Below are positions 57,852 to 64,000 of a DNA stretch of 64,000 nucleotides, one piece after another. The notes under the pieces were generated by a model. The model did no database searches. It was not told where the DNA came from and saw nothing but the letters and a program-made list of their open reading frames with translations. Origin of the DNA: Actinomycetes bacterium (lineage in GTDB: Bacteria; Actinomycetota; Acidimicrobiia; Acidimicrobiales; Acidimicrobiaceae); NCBI GenBank assembly GCA_021799875.1, contig JAJYZP010000005.1, forward strand, positions 1 through 64,000, given 5' to 3'. Both the position numbers and the translations under genes were made by a program. Each line of letters begins with the position of its first letter. The first letter of the stretch is position 1.

Positions 57852-58325
57852 TCACGATCGTATTCCGATAATCTCGACTTGGAGGCGACCTCCCGGTGCG
57901 TCGTAGGCAACGAGGTCACCGACGTGCGCTCCGATGAGGCTTTGACCGAGTGGCGAGGTAGGGGAGAGAACATCGACTCCGTCTCGCTTCTCCTCAATGG
58001 ATCCGACGAAGTACTCCATGACTTCGTCATCGCCGACGTACTTGAGGGCTACGATGAGACCTTGTGCTACGCTCTCTGTGCTTAAGGCTTCGTCGTCGAT
58101 GATCACAGCGTCGGAGAGAAGCGCCTGAAGCTGTCGAATGCGGGCTTCCATCTTGCCTTGGGTGTCTTTCGCCGCGTGATAGTCTCCGTTCTCTTTGAGG
58201 TCGCCGAGAGCCCTCGCAGCTTCAATGGTGGCTGCAACCTCGATGCGGCCTCGAGTTGTGAGATCTTCAAGCTCTTGGACGAGTCGATCGTATGCTTGGC
58301 GGGAAAGGGTGGTCTCGTTACTCAT
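57852..58325 (-). CDS. greA: Transcription elongation factor GreA
   Basis: 157 residues. The N-terminal antiparallel coiled coil with LKENGDYHAAKDTQGKMEARI (acidic tip) and the C-terminal FKBP-like domain with VLSPTSPLGQSLIGAHVGD and APGGRLQVEIIGI are typical. GreA enters the RNA polymerase secondary channel and stimulates cleavage of backtracked transcripts. ATG at 58325. It is divergent from the leuB leader; the interval 58326-58650 carries the leuB promoter and attenuator. Confidence 0.94.
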   Translation of the reverse strand: MSNETTLSRQAYDRLVQELEDLTTRGRIEVAATIEAARALGDLKENGDYHAAKDTQGKMEARIRQLQALLSDAVIIDDEALSTESVAQGLIVALKYVGDDEVMEYFVGSIEEKRDGVDVLSPTSPLGQSLIGAHVGDLVAYDAPGGRLQVEIIGIRS

Positions 58326-58446
58326 GCGCTATAGAGTACCCCGATGCATCTTTAGTGGACACGGCGCCGTGCCTAACGGCAGTGCCCGCGCTTGTCGGCG
58401 CTGGCGAAGCGATCTCTCGCACTTTGCATCTTCTCGGTAGAGCGGT

Positions 58447-58475
58447 TTGCAATCTCTCTTTGGTGCGGCTAGAGT
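58447..58475 (+). promoter_or_regulatory. Promoter of the leuB-ilvE-cimA operon
   Basis: TTGCAA (58447-58452) and TAGAGT (58470-58475) are separated by exactly 17 bp and match -35 and actinobacterial TANNNT -10 elements. The leader-peptide ATG is at 58485, 9 bp after the -10 box, so the transcript may be leaderless or nearly so. Confidence 0.65.
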
Positions 58476-58484
58476 GTGTCGCAC

Positions 58485-58532
58485 ATGGAGCAGGGTACCG
58501 TCGAAGCTATCACTTTTCAGATTATTTTCTAA
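58485..58532 (+). CDS. leuB operon leader peptide with adjacent Ile codons
   Basis: Fifteen codons encode MEQGTVEAITFQIIF, stop TAA at 58530-58532. Two adjacent Ile codons (ATT ATT) lie next to the end, with a third Ile (ATC) earlier. The stop overlaps the first base of a perfect hairpin, and an intrinsic terminator follows, the geometry of an amino-acid attenuator. CimA in the operon feeds isoleucine synthesis, which fits Ile as the signal. Confidence 0.6.
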   Translation: MEQGTVEAITFQIIF

Positions 58533-58556
58533 CTCACACCGAGTTTCGGTGTGAGT
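58532..58556 (+). promoter_or_regulatory. Upstream hairpin of the leuB attenuator
   Basis: A perfect 10-bp stem (58532-58541 with 58547-58556; ACTCACACCG and its complement) has a 5-base loop. It starts on the last base of the leader-peptide stop. CGGT at 58547-58550 could alternatively pair with ACCG at 58562-58565 of the terminator arm, though this antiterminator is short. Confidence 0.65.
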
Positions 58557-58558
58557 AT

Positions 58559-58588
58559 AAGACCGGCCACGCTGTGGGCGGTCTTTTT
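58559..58588 (+). terminator. Intrinsic terminator/attenuator before leuB
   Basis: AAGACCG-G-CCAC and GTGG-G-CGGTCTT form an 11-bp stem with one G-G mismatch and a GCT loop, followed by TTTTT at 58584-58588. It is 62 bp before the leuB ATG (58651), so it acts within the leader. Confidence 0.82.
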
Positions 58589-58650
58589 GTTTCTAGGCCT
58601 GTGATCGATGAGCGAATGTTGGTTCGGTCGTATTTTGAGAGAGAGGATCG

Positions 58651-59682
58651 ATGGTGACGTATTCACTCGGGGTAATTGGAGGTGACGGGATCGGTCCGGA
58701 GGTAACCCAAGAGGCCCTGAAGGCGGTGGAAGCCTCTGGCGTCGATGTTGCCACGACCTTCTTCGATCTCGGTGCTTCGCGGTACCTCCGCACCGGGGAT
58801 GTGTTACCTGAAAGTGATCTCGATTCGATTCGGAAGCTCGATGCCGTTCTACTCGGAGCCATAGGACCGGCGATTGGCTCTACCGATGTGCCATCTGGAA
58901 TCTTGGAGCGAGGTCTTCTACTGAAATTGAGATTCGAGCTGGATCTCTATATCAATCATCGACCGTTTCGCTCACCATCACCGGAAAGTGGTTACGTTGG
59001 CAAAGCCGTCGACATGGTGGTCGTGAGAGAAAATACTGAAGGAAGCTATGCCGGAGAAGGAGGTATTCTGCGTCGGGGTACGCCTCACGAGGTGGCTACA
59101 CAAGGGTCGGTGAATACTCGTTTCGGTGTCGAACGTACGATCCGCTACGCATTTGATCTAGCGAGGTCTCGAAAGGCTCGTCACCTGACCTTGGTCCACA
59201 AGACGAACGTCTTGACCTTCTCAGGAGATCTTTGGCAGCGCACCTTCGACAGCGTTGCAGAGGAGTATCCCGATGTTGAAACCGCTTACAATCACGTTGA
59301 CGCTGCGTGTATCTATCTCGTTGAGGCGCCAGAACGCTACGACGTCATCGTGACGGACAACCTCTTCGGGGATATTTTAACCGATCTCTGTGGGGCCATC
59401 TCTGGTGGAATTGGGTTGGCCGCTTCGGGCAACCTCAACCCAGAGCGAACGGGGCCCTCGCTCTTTGAACCGGTGCATGGAGCGGCTCACGACATCGTGG
59501 GGACGGGGCGGGCAAACCCAACAGCGGCAATTTTGTCGGCGGCGCTCATGCTCAATTTTCTCGGAGAGCGAGAGGCGGCTAGTCGTATCGAAGCGGCACT
59601 ACAGCCCGCTCCGCCGGTTGGACTTTCAACGCAAGATATCGGCGACTGGGTCGCAGAAAGGATACGTCATGGCAATAACTGA
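58651..59682 (+). CDS. leuB: 3-isopropylmalate dehydrogenase
   Basis: 343 residues of the actinobacterial LeuB subtype. [18 protein letters not shown] at the N-terminus, [15 protein letters not shown] for substrate contact, and [31 protein letters not shown] for Mg and NAD binding. It oxidatively decarboxylates 3-isopropylmalate in leucine synthesis; homologous methylmalate oxidation in the citramalate route is also possible given cimA in the operon. ATG 58651 with GAGAGGA upstream; the stop overlaps ilvE by 14 bp. Confidence 0.93.
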   Translation: MVTYSLGVIGGDGIGPEVTQEALKAVEASGVDVATTFFDLGASRYLRTGDVLPESDLDSIRKLDAVLLGAIGPAIGSTDVPSGILERGLLLKLRFELDLYINHRPFRSPSPESGYVGKAVDMVVVRENTEGSYAGEGGILRRGTPHEVATQGSVNTRFGVERTIRYAFDLARSRKARHLTLVHKTNVLTFSGDLWQRTFDSVAEEYPDVETAYNHVDAACIYLVEAPERYDVIVTDNLFGDILTDLCGAISGGIGLAASGNLNPERTGPSLFEPVHGAAHDIVGTGRANPTAAILSAALMLNFLGEREAASRIEAALQPAPPVGLSTQDIGDWVAERIRHGNN

Positions 59683-60592
59683 ATCGGAACGGATCTGGAT
59701 GGACGGGAAAATGGTGGATTGGGCTGATGCCAAGATCCACGTGTTGACCCATGCACTTCACTATGGATCTGGAGTGTTTGAGGGTATCCGGGCGTATGAG
59801 ACGCCTCGTGGGCCAGCGATTTTCAGACTCAATGACCATATCGATCGTTTTTTCAAGTCGGCCAAAATTCTCCTCATGGATATGCCCTTCAGTCGCGAAG
59901 AACTGATAGCTGCGACGAAGGCCGTCGTAGTCGAGAACAAGTTGAAGTCGTGCTATCTGCGGCCCATTGCCTATCTTGGTTATGGCGAGATGGGTTTGAA
60001 TCCTCTCCTATCAAAGACGAACGTTGCCATCGCTGCGTGGCCATGGGGCGCGTATCTGGGAGAAGAGGGCTTAGCTAAGGGTATTCGCGTCAAGATTTCG
60101 TCCTGGCAGCGGCACGACCCGAACGCGATACCGCCGGCTGCGAAGTGTACGGGAATGTATGTCAATTCCTCCTTGGCAAAGATCGAAGCGGTGAAAAGTG
60201 GATATGACGAGTGCATTCTGCTCTCGCCGCAAGGAACCGTGTCGGAGTGTACAGGTGAGAATATCTTCATAGTTAAAGGTCGTCGAGTGATTACCCCACC
60301 GATCTCTGCTGGTGCTCTCGATGGATTGACTAGAGACGCGATCATGGTTCTGGCTCGCGAGCACGACTTCGAGGTTCAAGAAGGAACTCTCTTGCGGTCT
60401 GATCTGTACTTAGCTGATGAGATCTTTCTGACCGGAACCGCTGCTGAAGTGGTGCCAGTGGCGTCAGTCGACGATCGTGAGGTAGGTGACGGAAGGCCTG
60501 GATCTGTCACGAAGGAGCTGCAGGCTGCTTACTTCGATCTCGTGAAGGGTAAGTCCTTGACGCACCCCGAGTGGCTGGACTATGTCGAGTAG
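59669..60592 (+). CDS. ilvE: Branched-chain amino acid aminotransferase
   Basis: 307 residues, fold-type IV PLP enzyme. [21 protein letters not shown] at the N-terminus, the PLP lysine in [19 protein letters not shown], and the [12 protein letters not shown] and [17 protein letters not shown] signatures are present. It performs the last step of valine, leucine and isoleucine synthesis. ATG 59669 lies inside the leuB 3' end with AAAGGA upstream; the ilvE stop overlaps the cimA start by 11 bp. The longer frame from 59390 is a leuB shadow. Confidence 0.94.
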   Translation: MAITESERIWMDGKMVDWADAKIHVLTHALHYGSGVFEGIRAYETPRGPAIFRLNDHIDRFFKSAKILLMDMPFSREELIAATKAVVVENKLKSCYLRPIAYLGYGEMGLNPLLSKTNVAIAAWPWGAYLGEEGLAKGIRVKISSWQRHDPNAIPPAAKCTGMYVNSSLAKIEAVKSGYDECILLSPQGTVSECTGENIFIVKGRRVITPPISAGALDGLTRDAIMVLAREHDFEVQEGTLLRSDLYLADEIFLTGTAAEVVPVASVDDREVGDGRPGSVTKELQAAYFDLVKGKSLTHPEWLDYVE

Positions 60593-62225
60593 TCTCCTTC
60601 CTCGACTTCCCGGTTCGGTCGATATCTACGACACAACCTTGAGGGATGGTTCACAGCAAGAGGGAATCTCCCTTACGGTTGAGGACAAGCTCAAGGTTGC
60701 ACAGCAACTAGATCGTCTTGGTGTCAGTTTCATCGAAGGGGGATGGCCCGGTGCCAACCCGAAGGATGAAGAGTTTTTTCGAAGGGCACCGTCGGAGTTG
60801 AAGCTTGAGACAGCTCGTCTTGTTGCCTTTGGGTCTACGCGTCGACCGAACTCGAGGGCTGAAGACGACCCAACGCTGCAGGCCCTTGTTGCGGCTGGGA
60901 CCGATGCGGTCTGTATCGTTGCAAAGTCGTGGGACTACCACGTCACAGAGGCGTTGCGCACCACCTTGGATGAGGGCGTTGCAATGGCGTTAGAGTCTGT
61001 GAGGTATCTGACCTCTCATGGATTGGAGGTCTTTTTCGATGCGGAGCACTTCTTCGACGGTTACCGGGCCAACCCAAGATTCGCTCGCTCGATCCTTGAG
61101 GCCGCACAAGAGGGTGGCGCACGCACGCTGGTGCTCTGTGATACCAACGGAGGTACACTTCCCCATGAGATCGCAGCCACGCTCGAGGAGCTAGAGGGTG
61201 CGTTCTCAAGTGAACTGGGTGTTCATTTTCACAACGATTCCGGTTGTGCCGTTGCAAATTCGCTCACTGCCGTCTCTCTGGGCGTGACCCATGTTCAAGG
61301 ATGCGTCAACGGTTATGGAGAGCGAACTGGGAACGCGAACCTCTCAACTGTCGTACCAAATCTGACATTGAAGATGGGCGTAGAGACGATTCCTCGGGAG
61401 AGGATCACCCTTTTGACTTCGATCTCGCGTCATCTCGCTGAGATCGTCAATGTCCCTCTCGCTAGTCAGGCTCCCTATGTCGGATTCTCTGCGTTCGCGC
61501 ATAAGGCGGGGTTGCACGTCTCTGCCATCGCCCGGAGGAAGGACGCTTACGAGCACCTCGAGCCCGAACTAGTAGGAAACGGCTCCAAGTTTGTGGTCTC
61601 TGAGATGGCCGGTAGACAGAGCATCGCCATGAAAGCGGGGGAGCTCGGCGTAGAACTTGATTCCGAGTCGATCGTCAAGGTCGTTGAACGCTTGAAATCG
61701 CTCGAGCACTCGGGATATCACTTCGAGGCGGCAGATGGATCGCTCGAGCTTCTGCTGCGCGATACCGTCGGCTGGAGACAAGAGTTTTTTACCCTCGAGT
61801 CCTTTCGAGTCTTGACCGATTACTCAGAGGGCGGTCTCGCTTCCACGGAGGCAACGGTTAAGCTCACCGTCAACGGCGAACGTCACATAGCGACGGCCGA
61901 AGGCAATGGTCCAGTGGCCGCTCTCGACGGAGCGCTTCGTCAGGCGCTCGGAAGATACTTCACGGAGCTCTCGCAGATTCACCTCACAGACTTCAAAGTC
62001 CGTGTTCTCGACTCCGAGAAGGCGACGGACGCCACAGTCAGGGTCCTGATTGATTCCGCTGATCATCAAGGCGTGTGGTCAACGATTGGGGTCTCGACAA
62101 ACGTTATCGAGGCATCATGGCACGCTCTGGTCGACTCGGTAGTGATTGGACTCTTGCGGCAGGTCTCCACTACGGTGGATCGTCACCAGTCCTCGGGCGA
62201 GGTCGGTTCTGAACTGTCCTTCTGA
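60582..62225 (+). CDS. cimA: (R)-citramalate synthase
   Basis: 547 residues. VDIYDTTLRDGSQQEGISLT and FIEGGWPGANPKDEEFF are signatures of the CimA/AksA-like family, distinct from the FDTTLRDGEQSPG of the LeuA here; VHFHNDSGCAVANSL has the metal His residues, and a LeuA-type regulatory domain ends the protein. It condenses pyruvate with acetyl-CoA, giving 2-ketobutyrate for isoleucine without threonine. Its place behind leuB and ilvE agrees with this route. ATG 60582. Confidence 0.92.
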   Translation: MSSSLLPRLPGSVDIYDTTLRDGSQQEGISLTVEDKLKVAQQLDRLGVSFIEGGWPGANPKDEEFFRRAPSELKLETARLVAFGSTRRPNSRAEDDPTLQALVAAGTDAVCIVAKSWDYHVTEALRTTLDEGVAMALESVRYLTSHGLEVFFDAEHFFDGYRANPRFARSILEAAQEGGARTLVLCDTNGGTLPHEIAATLEELEGAFSSELGVHFHNDSGCAVANSLTAVSLGVTHVQGCVNGYGERTGNANLSTVVPNLTLKMGVETIPRERITLLTSISRHLAEIVNVPLASQAPYVGFSAFAHKAGLHVSAIARRKDAYEHLEPELVGNGSKFVVSEMAGRQSIAMKAGELGVELDSESIVKVVERLKSLEHSGYHFEAADGSLELLLRDTVGWRQEFFTLESFRVLTDYSEGGLASTEATVKLTVNGERHIATAEGNGPVAALDGALRQALGRYFTELSQIHLTDFKVRVLDSEKATDATVRVLIDSADHQGVWSTIGVSTNVIEASWHALVDSVVIGLLRQVSTTVDRHQSSGEVGSELSF

Positions 62226-62254
62226 TCGAATCTTGAGCTATCATCGCAATCACC

Positions 62255-62902
62255 ATGACACAACCTGACGCTGTTCCACTCACCGTACCAATAGCTCGAT
62301 TCTGGAGACAGGGTCCGCCGCACGCTGAGATTAGCGGTCGCCCGGGGGAGCTTCGAGGACGTCGTCGACCTCAGGGTCGACTTCTCGGTAGTCCGGGTCC
62401 GGATCAGGGCTACGCCTTAAAGCTTGCTGACATCGCACTCGAGCGAGCCCGACTTGCTCCTCACGAACGCCGGTCCGATGTGCGTGTCGCGATGGTTTCA
62501 TTGGCGATGCGCCGTTCGTCTCTCTTCGGCCGGGCTCCGATTCCTGAAGATCTACTCGTAGCGCTTGCTATCTTCGGATATCTGATGGACGCGCCTGAGG
62601 ATCTGATCAAACTGCGTCGTAGCTTCATTGACGGGATTGGTCACGACTACTACCTCCAGCGAACTCTGGCAGACCTGATACCAGAAGAGCTTCTGCGTCT
62701 TCGACTTCACGACCTGACCGATGTCGTTGGTATCTGGTCGGAGTGGCTCTCAAACGACTCAACTTCTGTTCAGGTACCAGGCGGCATCGATGCGAGTGAT
62801 GCGACTGCGGCGCAGACGAACGCTCAGCGTGCAGAGGTCGTTCAGGGAGACGATTCAGGACAGCGAGCGTCTGAGTGGAACGATGACGAGCCCTCGAGCT
62901 GA
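62255..62902 (+). CDS. Hypothetical protein with basic N-terminus and acidic tail
   Basis: 215 residues. An Arg/Gly/Pro-rich N-terminal stretch (PGELRGRRRPQGRLL) precedes a helical core (LKLADIALERARLAPHERRS; IPEDLLVALAIFGYLMDAPE) and an acidic, Q/D/S-rich C-terminal tail. No family was recognised; no signal peptide or membrane span is evident. It starts 29 bp after cimA, and its end overlaps the next small gene. Function unknown. Confidence 0.6.
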   Translation: MTQPDAVPLTVPIARFWRQGPPHAEISGRPGELRGRRRPQGRLLGSPGPDQGYALKLADIALERARLAPHERRSDVRVAMVSLAMRRSSLFGRAPIPEDLLVALAIFGYLMDAPEDLIKLRRSFIDGIGHDYYLQRTLADLIPEELLRLRLHDLTDVVGIWSEWLSNDSTSVQVPGGIDASDATAAQTNAQRAEVVQGDDSGQRASEWNDDEPSS

Positions 62903-63113
62903 GAAGGACGAAGCTCTGGTTGCTCAAGGCTGCGACACGCTGCGGCTCGGAACGAATGACGAGACAGGGCTACCGAACTGTGCACATTGCGAGGAACGTC
63001 AGTTGGAGATTCGGCGTCTTCGCTCTCGGATTGCGGAGCTTGACGCTGAGGTCGCTGCTCTGCGGGAGAGGCTGCTGCGTAATGAGTTTGAGAGACCGCC
63101 GCACTATGGATGA
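62883..63113 (+). CDS. Small coiled-coil protein with CxxC-like pair
   Basis: 76 residues from ATG 62883, with GAGTGGA upstream and a 20-bp overlap with the preceding gene. NCAHCEERQLEIRRLRSRIA and LDAEVAALRERLLRNEF show a CAHC pair directly before a heptad-like coiled coil. The arrangement resembles small zinc-knuckle/coiled-coil regulators, but no family is recognised. Coupled to the upstream hypothetical gene. Confidence 0.55.
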   Translation: MTSPRAEKDEALVAQGCDTLRLGTNDETGLPNCAHCEERQLEIRRLRSRIAELDAEVAALRERLLRNEFERPPHYG

Positions 63114-63246
63114 GTCGGTGCGATGATCGACCCAAGGGTCGTGAGCCTTTCGGTAGGGTACGCTACCTGTTGACGAAGGGCAAGAGCTCGCTCAAGATCT
63201 GCCTCTGAACAAACGGTAGATCCTTGGATCGCTCGTGGATCAGATT

Positions 63247-64000
63247 TCAGAATCGGTAAAAGTGGTGTCGAACTTCAAAGGTCTCGTCGTTTGCGTCGAA
63301 GGTCTCTATCTCTGATTCTTTGATGGCGAAGTAGCAACGCGCGAGGAGATCGCCAAGTGCGTCGACGAGGAGTTCGTTGCGACGAAGGTTGTTCAGAGCT
63401 TCTGCGAGTGTCGACGGAAGGTTGATGATTCCACAACGCTCCCGTTCCTCTGTGGCCATTATCGCTGGATCGTGCTGCGCGGGTGCTGCGGGTTCAAGGC
63501 TCCGGCGGATCCCGTCAAGACCACAGATAATGATCGCTCCAAGAGCGAGATATGGGTTCGCGCTCGCATCGCACGGTTTGTACTCCAAGTTAAAAGAGGC
63601 CTCTTCTCTTTGAAAGAATGGAGATGCAACACGCACCGCTGCCTCTCGATTATCGAAGCCCCACGCAGTTGTGGACGATGCCCAGGCACTGGGTTGTAAC
63701 CGACGATAGGAGTTGTAACTTGGAGCAGTGAGGGCGACGAGGCTCGGGAGATGCTCTGTGATACCTCCGATGAAGTGGCGGCCGAGCTCTGACAGTGTGC
63801 CTGTGCCCTGGGGATCGTAGAGCAGGGATCGTTGCGTGGCAGGGTCCCAGAGGCTCATATGTACGTGGGCGCCGCTACCGATCTCGTTTGGCCAGGGTTT
63901 TGGCGCAAAAGATGCGTAGAGGTCGTGTCGGAGTGCCACCCCGCGCACCGTATCGCGAAACTTCATTTGATTGTCGGCCGCACGGAGAGCATCAGCGTAT
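63247..64000 (-). CDS. Glutamine synthetase family protein, C-terminal part (cut by window edge)
   Basis: About 250 codons enter from the window edge (YADALRAADNQMKFRDTVRG before the ATG at 63966, which is internal) and end at 63247. FAPKPWPNEIGSGAHVHMSL carries metal/ATP-contact residues, RREAAVRV-like NREAAVRVASP and the EYKPCDASANPYLALGAII region are characteristic of glutamine synthetases of the GlnA4/gamma-glutamylpolyamine-synthetase-like subgroup rather than the housekeeping GlnA. The N-terminus is outside the window, so the exact class is unsure. Confidence 0.85.
   Translation of the reverse strand, partial: YADALRAADNQMKFRDTVRGVALRHDLYASFAPKPWPNEIGSGAHVHMSLWDPATQRSLLYDPQGTGTLSELGRHFIGGITEHLPSLVALTAPSYNSYRRLQPSAWASSTTAWGFDNREAAVRVASPFFQREEASFNLEYKPCDASANPYLALGAIIICGLDGIRRSLEPAAPAQHDPAIMATEERERCGIINLPSTLAEALNNLRRNELLVDALGDLLARCYFAIKESEIETFDANDETFEVRHHFYRF

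Overview
The window reads as chromosomal DNA of a moderate-GC actinobacterium. Many starts are GTG or TTG. The order mnmA - ligA - gatCAB - ilvB/ilvN/ilvC - serA - leuB/leuC/leuD follows the well-known actinobacterial arrangement, and the lycopene cyclase is of the split CrtYc/CrtYd type. An acidophilic Acidimicrobiia member (Ferrimicrobium-like) is my best guess, but this is inference. No rRNA, tRNA, CRISPR array, complete insertion sequence or prophage was recognised.

Layout. 1-1.7 kb: TldD/TldE protease pair (minus strand; TldE is cut by the window edge). 1.9-11.4 kb: isoprenoid/carotenoid block with an AglD-like membrane protein, polyprenyl diphosphate synthase, CrtI, CrtB, CrtZ, CrtYd, CrtYc, a large unknown membrane protein and Dxs; the gene set predicts beta-carotene and zeaxanthin. 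11.6-15.4 kb: SRAP DNA-damage protein and two MFS exporters. 16.2-20.0 kb: glycan-like cluster (GT4 glycosyltransferase, methyltransferase, alpha-alpha-toroid protein, convergent second methyltransferase). 20.1-21.8 kb: a decayed gene followed by hairpins and apparently empty DNA. 21.8-35 kb: M1 aminopeptidase, PfkB kinase, G6P dehydrogenase, GDPD, MnmA, LigA, PASTA kinase, SCP2 protein, small ferredoxin. 36-40 kb: esterase and GatCAB. 40-62 kb: branched-chain amino acid and serine genes (ilvD, ilvBNC, leuA, serA, an aspartate-type aminotransferase, serC, leuDC, leuB-ilvE-cimA), interrupted by an unknown membrane protein plus degenerate ABC ATPase pair and a PadR regulator. 62-64 kb: two unknown proteins and the C-terminal part of a glutamine synthetase.

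The most interesting observations are regulatory. The leuA leader encodes a 13-residue peptide with three consecutive Leu codons, followed by an imperfect hairpin and a U-tailed terminator. The leuB-ilvE-cimA leader has a clear promoter, a 15-residue peptide with adjacent Ile codons, a perfect hairpin and a U-tailed terminator. The ilvB leader carries two mutually exclusive 9-bp stems, one of which hides the ribosome binding site. Together they suggest that this BCAA regulon is controlled by transcription attenuation at several points. A second theme is gene decay: the stretch at 20.07-20.82 kb preserves coding-like segments that hop between frames.
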